Positions 6,686 to 14,003 of a stretch of 14,997 nucleotides of DNA are shown in pieces (positions within the stretch are counted from its first letter, which is position 1; every line of letters begins with the position of its first letter). Below the pieces are notes generated by a model that was not told the origin of the DNA, made no database searches, and saw nothing but the letters and a program-made list of their open reading frames with translations. The translations under genes were made by a program, and so were the position numbers. The DNA comes from JBOGEN01 sp050743265 (GTDB taxonomy: Bacteria > Actinomycetota > Actinomycetes > JBOGEN01): contig JBOGEN010000094.1 in the NCBI GenBank assembly GCA_050743265.1, positions 1 to 14,997 on the forward strand, read 5' to 3'.

Positions 6686-6703
6686 GGGTGCCTTCTACCC
6701 ATG
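6683..6703 (-). promoter_or_regulatory. Perfect dyad with ribosome site in its loop and start codon in its arm (DUF2252 gene)
   Basis: On the mRNA strand the sequence is CATGGGT, loop AGAAGGC, ACCCATG. This is a 7-bp perfect stem whose 3' arm contains the ATG and whose 7-nt loop is the ribosome-binding site. It could limit initiation by folding, or be a protein-binding operator. It is visible directly; any regulatory role is inferred. Confidence 0.45.
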
Positions 6704-6736
6704 CAACGGCCCCCTGACCAGTGCGGCGGTACGGGA

Positions 6737-7240
6737 TCAGGACCTGACCACCACGGACGCGGTGACCTTGTCGGAGAAGGTCTGCCGCTTGGCGTCCCAC
6801 AGCGGCCACAGGTAGCCGATCATGAGCGACCACGTGTCCAGCGCGTGCGCGAGGCCACGGACGAAGGACATGCCGGCGCCGATCGGCTGCCCGGTGCGGG
6901 CGTTGACGAGCCGGGTGTTCAGCACGCTCTTGCCCAGGCTCTGGCCCGTCCTGCCCTGTCGGACGACGGCGTTCCACACGTAGATGGCCAGGCCGAGGAC
7001 GTACCCCAGCGCGACGCCCGGCCCGGGGCCGCTTGTGCCGTCGATCACCGAGCCGAGGACGAGGACGAAGAAGATCGGCAGCGCGTCGACGAGGCAGGAG
7101 CCGACCCGCGACCCCCAGGACGCGAACACCGGGGCAGGAGGCAACGGGGCGACGGTCGCGGGTCTGTCGGGGGCTCGCCGACCCTCCGGTGGTGGGTAGG
7201 TCTGCGAACCGGTCGGGCTGAAGCCGTTGGCGTCGCTCAC
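6737..7240 (-). CDS. Short RDD-family membrane protein
   Basis: A 167-residue RDD protein. After a 38-residue Pro-rich N-terminus, the domain starts at FASWGSRVGSCLVDALP with Arg45 and Asp52. Hydrophobic segments are at about 51-66, 75-92 and 129-147. The C-terminal half shows the family motifs VRQGRTGQSLGKSVLNTRLV and RQTFSDKVTASVVV. The GTG at 7240 has GGAG (7247-7250 on the complementary strand) 6 nt upstream. It is the first gene of the minus-strand group running to 3667 and is divergent from the adenylate kinase gene. Compared with the RDD protein at 4408-5283 it has the same domain order but a much shorter N-terminus. Function unknown. Confidence 0.85.
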   Translation of the reverse strand: MSDANGFSPTGSQTYPPPEGRRAPDRPATVAPLPPAPVFASWGSRVGSCLVDALPIFFVLVLGSVIDGTSGPGPGVALGYVLGLAIYVWNAVVRQGRTGQSLGKSVLNTRLVNARTGQPIGAGMSFVRGLAHALDTWSLMIGYLWPLWDAKRQTFSDKVTASVVVRS

Positions 7241-7311
7241 GGGGTGCTCCGCGGGGAGGAGGGACAGTGCGGCGCAGCGTAGCCAGGACGGACCGGGTCG
7301 TGTCCGGACGT

Positions 7312-7320
7312 TGTGGACAA
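7312..7320 (-). promoter_or_regulatory. Exact DnaA-box match in the adk / RDD divergent region
   Basis: The complement of 7312-7320 reads TTGTCCACA, the actinobacterial DnaA-box consensus. It lies inside a 12-bp near-palindrome, GTTGTGGACAAC (7310-7321). It is a single box with no AT-rich unwinding element or dnaA/dnaN nearby, so this is not an origin. It could be a DnaA-responsive promoter element or chance. Confidence 0.4.
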
Positions 7321-7424
7321 CCTGCGCGGACCGGCTCGGGTACCCCGTACGCCTCGGCCGGCTGGGGAGGGTGCTCGCGTAGGGTCATGCCTCGACGGAG
7401 TCGGGAGCGACCAAGGGGGCAGGC

Positions 7425-7976
7425 GTGCGCCTCGTCATCCTGGGTCCACCGGCGTCCGGCAAGGGGACGCAGGCGATGCGCGTCGCCCGGCGGACCGGCC
7501 TCCCGCACCTGTCGACCGGTGCCATGCTCCGCGACGAGGTCGAACGGGGTAGCGAGACCGGCCGCGCCGTCGAGGCGACGCTCGCCCGGGGAGACCTGGT
7601 GGACGACGACACGGTGTACGCGGTGCTCGCGCGCCTGCTCGACGAGGCTCCGGACGGCTGGGTGCTCGACGGCTTCCCTCGTACGGTCGGCCAGGCGGGG
7701 TCGCTCGACGCGAGGCCCGACGGCTCCGTGGACGCGGTCATCGCCCTCGACGTGAGCCAACCGGAGCTGGCCCGGCGGGTGCGCGGCCGTGCACGGCGCG
7801 AGGGCCGCGACGACGACTCCGACGAGACCCTTGGACGCCGCCTCGCCGTGTACGAGGAGAACACGCGACCGCTCCTCGCGCACTATGGGCAGCTCGGCGT
7901 GCTGAAGCGGGTCGACGGGAGCCGGTCCCCGGACCGGGTGACGCAGTCCATCCTGCGCGCGCTCGACCGGGCCTGA
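7425..7976 (+). CDS. adk: Adenylate kinase, short form (probable second copy)
   Basis: A 183-residue nucleoside monophosphate kinase of the adenylate kinase family, interconverting ATP + AMP and 2 ADP in the cytoplasm. It has the Walker A loop GPPASGKGTQ (7-16), the AMP-binding helix LSTGAMLRDEVERGSE (29-44), LDGFPRTVGQ (81-90) and the arginine-rich lid RVRGRARREGRDDD (118-131). The lid is short and lacks the zinc-finger or long LID insert of 215-residue enzymes. The GTG at 7425 has AAGGGGG (7413-7419), 5 nt upstream. Actinobacteria normally carry the main adk next to secY and map in the ribosomal protein cluster; this copy sits elsewhere, so it is likely additional. Substrate could be another NMP; assignment as adenylate kinase rests on family motifs. 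Confidence 0.85.
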   Translation: MRLVILGPPASGKGTQAMRVARRTGLPHLSTGAMLRDEVERGSETGRAVEATLARGDLVDDDTVYAVLARLLDEAPDGWVLDGFPRTVGQAGSLDARPDGSVDAVIALDVSQPELARRVRGRARREGRDDDSDETLGRRLAVYEENTRPLLAHYGQLGVLKRVDGSRSPDRVTQSILRALDRA

Positions 7977-8039
7977 GCCACCGGTGACGGTCACGCGCCG
8001 GACAGGTCACGCGGCCGTCCATCCGCGCTCGCTGCTCCG

Positions 8040-8639
8040 TCAGCCGCCCGCGGTGACCGCGCTGCGTTCCATGGCGTGCGCGACCATCGTGATGAGCGTC
8101 TCGCGGACTGAGCCGCGGTCGCGCGCGTCGCACGTCACCACCGGCACCTCGGGGGGGATCTGGAGCGCCTCGCGGACCTCGTCGACGTCGTGGTGCATGT
8201 CCCCGCCGAAACGGTTCACCGCGACCACGTAGGGCAGCCCCTTCTGGTCGAAGTAGTCCAGCGCGGCGAAGCAGTCCGCGAGGCGGCGCGTGTCGACCAG
8301 GACGACGGCGCCGATGGCTCCCCGGCAGATGTCGTCCCACATGAACCAGAAGCGGAACTGGCCCGGGGTGCCGAACAGGTACAGCACCAGGTCCTCATCG
8401 AGCGTGATCCGCCCGAAGTCCATCGCGACGGTCGTCGTCACCTTGTCCGGAAGCTGGGCGAGGTCGTCCACGTCCGCCCCGGCCGCCGTGAGGACGGCCT
8501 CCGTGCGCAGAGGTGTGATCTCGGAGACGGCCCCGACGAACGTGGTCTTTCCGGCGCCGAAGCCGCCCCCCACGATGATCTTGACCGAGGTCGCCGCCTG
8601 CGGCGTGTCGCCCGCCGGCTCAGAGCTTGCGAAGTCCAC
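8040..8639 (-). CDS. Conservon small GTPase (CvnD-like)
   Basis: A 199-residue cytoplasmic nucleotide-binding protein of the actinobacterial conservon GTPase family, the last gene of the five-gene unit. Motifs in order: P-loop GGGFGAGKTTF (24-34), switch region TTTVAMDFGRI (68-78), G3-like LFGTPGQFRFWFMW (88-101), G4-like VAVNRFGG (139-146) and G5-like TCDARD (169-174). The G4 motif NRFG departs from the classical NKxD, so guanine specificity is less certain than in Ras-type proteins. In Streptomyces conservons this protein associates with the kinase and roadblock partners at the membrane. The GTG at 8639 lies inside the DUF742 gene (20-nt overlap). Only 63 nt separate its stop from the converging adk gene. 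Confidence 0.92.
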   Translation of the reverse strand: MDFASSEPAGDTPQAATSVKIIVGGGFGAGKTTFVGAVSEITPLRTEAVLTAAGADVDDLAQLPDKVTTTVAMDFGRITLDEDLVLYLFGTPGQFRFWFMWDDICRGAIGAVVLVDTRRLADCFAALDYFDQKGLPYVVAVNRFGGDMHHDVDEVREALQIPPEVPVVTCDARDRGSVRETLITMVAHAMERSAVTAGG

Positions 8640-8988
8640 GGAGCACCCTTTCGAGCAGTGCGAGGTGAGTCCTCTCGTCGTCCTGCGGTGCCGCGTGGAC
8701 GGCGACGAGATTCTCGGAGGCCATATCGCTCAGCAGGACCCGGGCCACGCCGAGGGGGACCTCGAGCGTGGCCGCGATCTCCGCGACCGAGCGCGGCTGG
8801 TGGCAGCAGCGCACGACTGCCGCCTTCTCGGGTACGAGCGCGTGCTCCCCGGCCGCACCCCGTGAGGTCGCGGTGACGAGGGTTTCGACAGCCAGGTCGA
8901 CCTTGGGTCTTGTCCGACCTCGCGTCCAGGCGTACGGACGCACGATCGGGCCCGGGTCCCCGGCACCCACCGCGGCCACCGAGAGCAT
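8620..8988 (-). CDS. DUF742 protein (CvnC-like)
   Basis: A 122-residue DUF742 protein, cytoplasmic and probably an adaptor. The family signature IVRPYAWTRGRT (15-26) is followed by a winged-helix-like segment, RSVAEIAATLEVPLGVARVLLSDM (66-89), which may be a DNA- or protein-binding fold. The ATG at 8988 shares one base with the roadblock stop (TGATG), which fixes the start; the frame remains open further upstream only as a shadow. Two adjacent cysteines (61-62) are notable but of unknown meaning. Its tail overlaps the GTPase gene by 20 nt. It is the third product of the canonical kinase-roadblock-DUF742-GTPase order. Confidence 0.92.
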   Translation of the reverse strand: MLSVAAVGAGDPGPIVRPYAWTRGRTRPKVDLAVETLVTATSRGAAGEHALVPEKAAVVRCCHQPRSVAEIAATLEVPLGVARVLLSDMASENLVAVHAAPQDDERTHLALLERVLRGLRKL

Positions 8989-9407
8989 CAACGCTCGAGC
9001 GAGCCGGCGACACCGGCACGCAGGTCGGGCGTGAGGATCTCGCCGGCGCGGACGACGAGGAGGGCCATCTCGTACCCGACCACCCCGATGTCGCACGTCG
9101 GTGAGGCGAGGACCGCCAGGGATGACCCGTCGCCCATCGCCATGACGAAGAGGAAACCGCCCTCCATCTCGACGACTGTCTGCCGGACCTGGCCTCCCAT
9201 GAAGCAGTACGCTGCCCCCTGGGTGAGGCTCACGAGGCCGGCCGCGATGGCCGCCAGCTGGTCGGCGCGGTCCCGAGGGAACCCGTGGGACATGGCCACG
9301 AGCAACCCGTCCGCGGAGACGACCACGGCGTGGGACACACCCGCGACCCGCTCGGCGAAGTCGTTGACGAGCCAGGCGTAGTCGTCGGCGTCAGCACTGC
9401 TGGTCAC
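8988..9407 (-). CDS. Roadblock/LC7 domain protein (CvnB-like)
   Basis: A 139-residue Roadblock/LC7 protein, residues about 9-125 forming the domain. Typical elements are YAWLVNDFAERVAGVSHAVV, SADGLLVAMS, DQLAAIAAGLVSLTQGA and the final strand/helix region CDIGVVGYEMALLV. Such proteins dimerise and regulate partner GTPases; in conservons they bind the kinase and GTPase. The GTG at 9407 overlaps the kinase stop by 4 nt (GTGA) and has AAGGGGAG 5 nt upstream. Its stop overlaps the DUF742 start. Family and position both support the call. Confidence 0.93.
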   Translation of the reverse strand: MTSSADADDYAWLVNDFAERVAGVSHAVVVSADGLLVAMSHGFPRDRADQLAAIAAGLVSLTQGAAYCFMGGQVRQTVVEMEGGFLFVMAMGDGSSLAVLASPTCDIGVVGYEMALLVVRAGEILTPDLRAGVAGSLER

Positions 9408-12400
9408 GTGCTCTCCCCTTCATGCGTGGTGGAGTTCGGGGTCGGTGGTCGGGCCGGCTTGTGACCGGACTCGGCGTCCCTCGGAGAGTTCGAGGGTTCG
9501 GCGCCGGTCTGGCGGGCCTCGCGGACCCCGCGGTAGTAGGTCGAGAGGAGCCCCCGGACCTGGTCCGGGGAGGACGGCGTGGCCCGGGACGCGGGCCGGC
9601 CCGGCTCGCTCGCGGTGCCGAACCCCGAGACCGGCGCCGGGGCAGGACGGGGTGCGCGGGTCGGGGCCGGAGCGGCAGCTTCACCGTTGTGTCGCGTACC
9701 CGAGGACCCGGGCACGAAGTGCGCCCGCGGGCGCCGGATGGGCAGCCCGGCGCTGGTGAGCCCGGCGTTGCCGGGGCTCGCTGCTCCCTGGGCCGCGGCC
9801 CACCCCGCGTCACCGCTGGACGCCCAGCCGTCGTCCGCGCCGGAACCCTGCGAGGCCCGCGGCGCGGAGACCGCCCGGTCGGCCTGGGCCGGTGGGTCGG
9901 CCGGGCGGTCCGGCTCGGGCTTCTGCGGCGGCCCGTCCGCGGCGGGACTCGACCGGTCCGGCCCGGCCCCGCGGGCATCGGGGAACGCGCTCGCCTGATC
10001 GGCCGGGCGACCGGAACCGGCGTGTACCGGCAAGTCGGCTGTGGTCGGTCTCGGCGTCCCGTTCGCCGCGGCTCGTCCGGAGGAGGCGAACCACTCGGAC
10101 ACCGAGTCGAACACCGACAGCACCACGGTGGGCATCTCGTCCTTCTCTGCGAGGCTGGGCATCGCGCTGCGACGAGCGGCCTGCAGCCGCGCCGGGGTGG
10201 CCGCGACGCCCGAGTCGTCGACCTGGTCGTCGTCAGGCCCGGCGCCCTCTCGGTCGTCGTCTCGGCCGGTCGGGTGGACGTCTGCCTCGCGAGAGGTGCG
10301 GCGTCCGGTCTCGCGGCGACCGTCGCCGTGACCGGACGCGTCCTGCCGCTCCGGCCGCACGGGGCGGGCCGGGGCGTCGGCAGTGGCGTCGCCGTCGGAC
10401 TCCGAGCCGACGCCGGGGTCCGCCTGCCGGGTGACGAGCGCGGCCGGGATCCGTACCTGCGCGACCAACCCTCCGTGGCTGGACTCGGCGAGCTCGACGA
10501 CGATGCCGTAGCGGCGTGCCAGCCTCGTCACGATGAACAGGCCCATCTGCGGGCCGGACGGTACGTGCTGGCCGGGCAGGTTGCCGAGGCGCCGGTTCGC
10601 GTCCTGCAGCGCGGCCTTCGTCATGCCGATGCCCGAGTCCTCGATCTCGATCAGCGCCTCGGTCCCGGCACGGATGGCCCGCCCCGACACGGTGACGTGC
10701 GAGGTCGGCGGGGACGAGCGGGTCGCGTTCTCCAGCAGCTCGGCGAGCATGTGCACCACGTCGGAGACGGCGTGCCCGGCGATCGCCATGTCCGGCTCCG
10801 CCTTCTGCGTCACGCGGGTGAACTGCTCGATCTCGGAGATGGCGGCGAGGACGACCTCCCGCAGCGGTACGGGACGCGTCCAACGGCGCGTCGTGTCGCT
10901 GCCGGCGATGACGAGCAGGCTCTCGTTGTTGCGGCGCATCCGGGTGGCGAGGTGGTCCAGCCGGAACAGGTTGTCGAGCGCTTCGGGGCTCTGCTCCTGT
11001 GCCTCCAGCTCGTCGATGAGGCTGAGCTGCCGCTCGACGAGCGACTGGCTGCGGCGGGAGAAGTTCACGAACAGCGTGTTGACATCCCGCCGGAGCATCG
11101 CCTGCTCGCCGGCCAGCCGTACGGCCTGCCGGTGCACCGCGTCGAAGGCGGCGGCGACCTGGCCCACCTCGTCCCGCGAGTGCACGTTCAGCGAGGGCAC
11201 CTGCTCCTCCGCGTCCTGCCCCGGCTGGCCCTCCCTGATCCGGGCCACCGCGTCGGGCAGCTGCTCCTGGGCGATGTCGAGGGCGCCGCGGCGCAGCTGG
11301 GTGAGGCCGCGTGCCATCGAGCGCGCGATGACGAGCGAGAGCAGGAGCGAGACCAGGACGATCCCCGCGATCGCCGGGCCGGTCACCGTCGCCCGCTGCG
11401 TGGCCGACGCGGTCAGCTCCCGGCTGCGCTCCACGACACGGTCGAGCAGCAGCCGCTCCGCCTCGTGCATCTGCTTCTGGCGCGCCGAGCTCGCCGCCAG
11501 CCACTGCTGGGGGTCGACCGCGGGACCGGCACGCCCGCCCTTCTGCGCCGCCTCCTCGAGCTGCGAAACCGTGAGCACGGCCTGGCCGCGGACGGTGCGG
11601 GAGGCGAGGGCGCGCTGGTTGTCCCCGGCGGTGGCCTCGAACCGGTCGAGCGCGGACCGCTCGTTCGCGAGCGCGGTGGTGAGCTGCTCGTGCTGGCCGG
11701 TGCCGAACCGGTCGCGCAGGGCGAGTGCGAACAGCGTGCCACGTGCCTGCGACGCACGCTCCTTGGCCTCGGCGAAGGCGACGAGCACGCGAATCCGCTG
11801 GGTGAGCTCGGGGTCCCCCTGGCCGGTGACTCCGCCGACCACGTCGAGGAGGTCGGCGACGTACCCGGAGTACTCGCCCATGGCCGCGCTCTGGGTCACG
11901 CTGCTGTCGGTCACCGCGTCCCGCAGCCGGGGGAGCGCGGTCAGGTCCCTGTCGATCCGCACCAGCGTGCGGGAGAGCTGCGCCCCCGCCTCGGGGCGCA
12001 TGCCCTCGCTGACCTCGCGGTACCGCTCGACAGCACGGTCGACCAGGTGCCGCTGTGCGGCGAGCCGCCGCTCGGCGCTCTCGCTGCCGTCGACGAAGAA
12101 CCCGGCCGACAGGTCACGCTCCCGCTGCAGCCGGTGGACGAGCACGGACACGTCACGGCCGAAGTCCACCGCCCTCGTGTCCGCGGCGTACGAACGCGCG
12201 GCGATCACCAGCGTGACCAGGTTGACCCCGGCCAGCCCGAGGAACGCCACGGTCGGGATGACGAGGACCGCGACGAGCTTGGTGCGGACCCGCCACTCCC
12301 GGACGTCGAACGCGCGCCGCCGCCGCGGCGCGCGGGGACGACGCAGCGCTTCGGCAGTCTCCGCCGGCTCGGGGGGGCCGGCTGGGTGGCGTCGGACGTG

Positions 12401-12412
12401 GCGCTCGGTCAC
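9404..12412 (-). CDS. Nitrate/nitrite-sensor-type (NIT domain) histidine kinase of a conservon (CvnA-like)
   Basis: A 1002-residue sensor kinase. An arginine-rich N-terminus (to 45) precedes TM1 (46-72). Next come a NIT-type helical extracellular domain (about 85-335, containing QRERDLSAGFFVDG and AEAKERASQARGTLF), TM2 (342-364) and HAMP (about 365-437). A dimerisation/phosphoacceptor-like helix follows, with NLFRLDHLATRMRRNNESLL and candidate His487. The ATPase domain has N box ELLENATRSS (558-567), G1 EDSGIGM (591-597) and GLFIVTRLARRYGI (624-637). Residues 665-1002 are a disordered Pro/Ala/Asp-rich tail with four short motifs shared with the kinase at the right edge. The GTG at 12412 lies 3 nt after the lipoprotein stop. 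The end overlaps the roadblock start by 4 nt. Actual ligand (nitrate or other) is unproven. Confidence 0.94.
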   Translation of the reverse strand: MTERHVRRHPAGPPEPAETAEALRRPRAPRRRRAFDVREWRVRTKLVAVLVIPTVAFLGLAGVNLVTLVIAARSYAADTRAVDFGRDVSVLVHRLQRERDLSAGFFVDGSESAERRLAAQRHLVDRAVERYREVSEGMRPEAGAQLSRTLVRIDRDLTALPRLRDAVTDSSVTQSAAMGEYSGYVADLLDVVGGVTGQGDPELTQRIRVLVAFAEAKERASQARGTLFALALRDRFGTGQHEQLTTALANERSALDRFEATAGDNQRALASRTVRGQAVLTVSQLEEAAQKGGRAGPAVDPQQWLAASSARQKQMHEAERLLLDRVVERSRELTASATQRATVTGPAIAGIVLVSLLLSLVIARSMARGLTQLRRGALDIAQEQLPDAVARIREGQPGQDAEEQVPSLNVHSRDEVGQVAAAFDAVHRQAVRLAGEQAMLRRDVNTLFVNFSRRSQSLVERQLSLIDELEAQEQSPEALDNLFRLDHLATRMRRNNESLLVIAGSDTTRRWTRPVPLREVVLAAISEIEQFTRVTQKAEPDMAIAGHAVSDVVHMLAELLENATRSSPPTSHVTVSGRAIRAGTEALIEIEDSGIGMTKAALQDANRRLGNLPGQHVPSGPQMGLFIVTRLARRYGIVVELAESSHGGLVAQVRIPAALVTRQADPGVGSESDGDATADAPARPVRPERQDASGHGDGRRETGRRTSREADVHPTGRDDDREGAGPDDDQVDDSGVAATPARLQAARRSAMPSLAEKDEMPTVVLSVFDSVSEWFASSGRAAANGTPRPTTADLPVHAGSGRPADQASAFPDARGAGPDRSSPAADGPPQKPEPDRPADPPAQADRAVSAPRASQGSGADDGWASSGDAGWAAAQGAASPGNAGLTSAGLPIRRPRAHFVPGSSGTRHNGEAAAPAPTRAPRPAPAPVSGFGTASEPGRPASRATPSSPDQVRGLLSTYYRGVREARQTGAEPSNSPRDAESGHKPARPPTPNSTTHEGEST

Positions 12413-12415
12413 AGG

Positions 12416-13786
12416 TCAGGAGTCCCTTTCCGCGTCTGTGCCCCAGCGGACCGGGGTCCGTGCGAGGTCTTCGGGCTCGACAAGGTGGGGGCCGTCGGCC
12501 GTGAGCTGCTCGAACGTCCCGCGGGCGGCCACGTTGCGGTGGCGGGCGTCGAACCGGACGCCGTCCCACTGCATGACGAGCTCGCGCCCGGGGATGTCGA
12601 GCGCGGCCAGCGCCGCGCGGACCTGCTCCGGGTCGACCGACCGGGCCTGCTCGACTCCTCGGATGGCGGTGTAGGTCGCGGTGAAGGCCTCGGCCGCCTC
12701 CGCTCCCATGGCCCGGCCGAAGCGCCCGCGGTACAGCTCGGCCACGCTCGAGGAGGTCGCACCGTGTTCGGCCGACTCGGCGGACCAGGGCGTCGCCGCG
12801 AGCAGGCCTGGCAGGCTGTCGCGCAGGTCGGCCTGGTCGCCGCGCGCGACCTGGTCGCCCCAGGCGGCCTCCTCGCCCTGGTCGTCTCGGGTCGCCGCGG
12901 CGGCTACGCCGGCGAAGCCCGCACCGATGCCGAGCACGGCGGCCGGCGCGGCCCCCGTGGTGGCTATGGCGCTGGTGGCGGCACGCGCGGCGGCCTGTGC
13001 CGACGCGGGGTCACGGCCCACGAGCACGACGCCGGAGACGTCCCCGGTGGCCATGGCCCGGCTCAGGGCCGCGGCACCGGAGCCGGCCTCGTCACGCCGC
13101 GGTGGCGGGACGGGCGCGAGGGCGGACTCGTACCCCCGGGTGGCCAGTGCGTCGCGCAGGTCGTGCGCGACCGCGGCACCCTTCTGGTCCTCCGGGTACA
13201 GGACGGCGACCCGGTCGTTCGCGTATCGGTCCGGCCGTCGCTCGAGCAGGCCGGCGAACGCCTGGCCGAGCGCCTCGTCGGAGGGGGCGGTGTGGAAGAA
13301 CCACTCGAGGCCCCGCTCGGTGAGGAAGCTGCTCGTGGACCCGCCCCCGATGTACGGGACCCCGAGCTGCTCGGCCCGCTGGCTCGTGGCGAGGACGTCC
13401 TCGGTGCCGCCGGCCCCGACGAGCACGTCCACGGCGCGGTCCGTGACGAGACGCTCGACCTGGGCGGTGCTCATCGCGTCCGCCCGTCGGTCCACCACCA
13501 GCTCGACGCGGGCGCCGTCCAGCCCGGGGATGCCCAAGCCCGCAGCCAGCGGTACGGGCACCGACGGCTGGGCGTCGTTCACCAGGTCGACCGCGAGCTG
13601 GGCGCCTTCCTCGGCCGGGGTCTGCGGCTCGACGTCGCTCCCTGAGCCGGGGATGAGCAGCCCCACCCGGACGACCTTCGGGGTGTGCCCGGCGCTGGTG
13701 TCACCGAGGGAGGGGGTGGCGCAACCGGCCGCCAGCACTGCGGCGCACGACAGTGCCGCAGTGCGACGGAACGGCAGGGGAGCCAC
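12416..13786 (-). CDS. Lipoprotein ABC-type substrate-binding protein (LivJ/PBP1-like)
   Basis: A 456-residue predicted lipoprotein. The signal peptide ends in the lipobox LAAGC, with Cys22 the lipidated residue. Residues about 38-420 form a type 1 periplasmic-binding fold like branched-chain amino acid/amide receptors: VRVGLLIPGSG (39-49), EEGAQLAVDLVND (59-71), DVLVGAGGTEDVLATSQRAEQLGVPYIGG and the hinge region EWFFHTAPSDEALGQAFA. An Ala/Asp-rich insertion (about 303-330) is unusual. The GTG at 13786 has GGAGG 4 nt upstream. It heads the five-gene unit, with the kinase start 3 nt after its stop. No permease or ATPase gene is nearby, so a sensory role presenting ligand to the kinase is likelier than transport. 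Substrate cannot be told from sequence. Confidence 0.87.
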   Translation of the reverse strand: MAPLPFRRTAALSCAAVLAAGCATPSLGDTSAGHTPKVVRVGLLIPGSGSDVEPQTPAEEGAQLAVDLVNDAQPSVPVPLAAGLGIPGLDGARVELVVDRRADAMSTAQVERLVTDRAVDVLVGAGGTEDVLATSQRAEQLGVPYIGGGSTSSFLTERGLEWFFHTAPSDEALGQAFAGLLERRPDRYANDRVAVLYPEDQKGAAVAHDLRDALATRGYESALAPVPPPRRDEAGSGAAALSRAMATGDVSGVVLVGRDPASAQAAARAATSAIATTGAAPAAVLGIGAGFAGVAAAATRDDQGEEAAWGDQVARGDQADLRDSLPGLLAATPWSAESAEHGATSSSVAELYRGRFGRAMGAEAAEAFTATYTAIRGVEQARSVDPEQVRAALAALDIPGRELVMQWDGVRFDARHRNVAARGTFEQLTADGPHLVEPEDLARTPVRWGTDAERDS

Positions 13787-13840
13787 CCGTCCTCCCTCGA
13801 GGTCAGCACGTGCACCGCCGCCTGGTCACCCCGAGACGGA

Positions 13841-13856
13841 CGCCACCGTGGTGGCG
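13841..13856. promoter_or_regulatory. Dyad upstream of the lipoprotein-kinase operon
   Basis: CGCCACC-GT-GGTGGCG is a perfect 7-bp inverted repeat with a 2-nt centre, 55-70 nt upstream of the lipoprotein start. The tiny centre makes an RNA hairpin unlikely and suits a dimeric regulator. Role inferred from geometry and position. Confidence 0.35.
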
Positions 13857-13919
13857 ACGGGGGCGCACCGCCCGTGGGAGCGCATCCCTGGGACGAACGG
13901 AGCGAACCACCCTCAACGG

Positions 13920-13976
13920 CTCATACAGGCAGCAACAGTGCTATTTGTGCACAGCACGATAGAACATGCCCGAAAG
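13920..13976 (-). promoter_or_regulatory. AT-richer promoter-like island upstream of the lipoprotein-kinase operon
   Basis: This stretch is visibly AT-richer than its surroundings and contains GTGCT (13938-13942) and AGCAC (13953-13957) as arms of an inverted repeat. On the minus strand TATCGT and TATGAG are possible -10 elements, but neither has a good -35 at 16-18 nt. It is the most likely promoter zone for 13786-8040, without a precise assignment. Confidence 0.3.
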
Positions 13977-14003
13977 CGGTGACGACCCTCTGCCGCCCAC
14001 GAC

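Noticed and set aside
7241..7424. Replication-origin-like region because of the DnaA box
   Set aside because: Only one box, no AT-rich element, and no dnaA, dnaN, parA or parB nearby.
7977..8039. GTGAC-G-GTCAC palindrome between converging adk and GTPase genes as a terminator
   Set aside because: A 1-nt centre cannot form a hairpin loop and there is no T tract.
10533..12674. A second long antisense plus-strand frame over the kinase gene
   Set aside because: Ser/Arg/Ala-rich low-quality sequence, no domain, no convincing ribosome site; a GC-driven shadow.
9422..13645. A plus-strand reading frame of about 1400 codons opposite the kinase and lipoprotein genes
   Set aside because: Its product is Arg/Gly/Val-biased with no recognisable domain, and it lies exactly antisense to genes with clear family motifs. 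Very high GC keeps stops rare in this frame.
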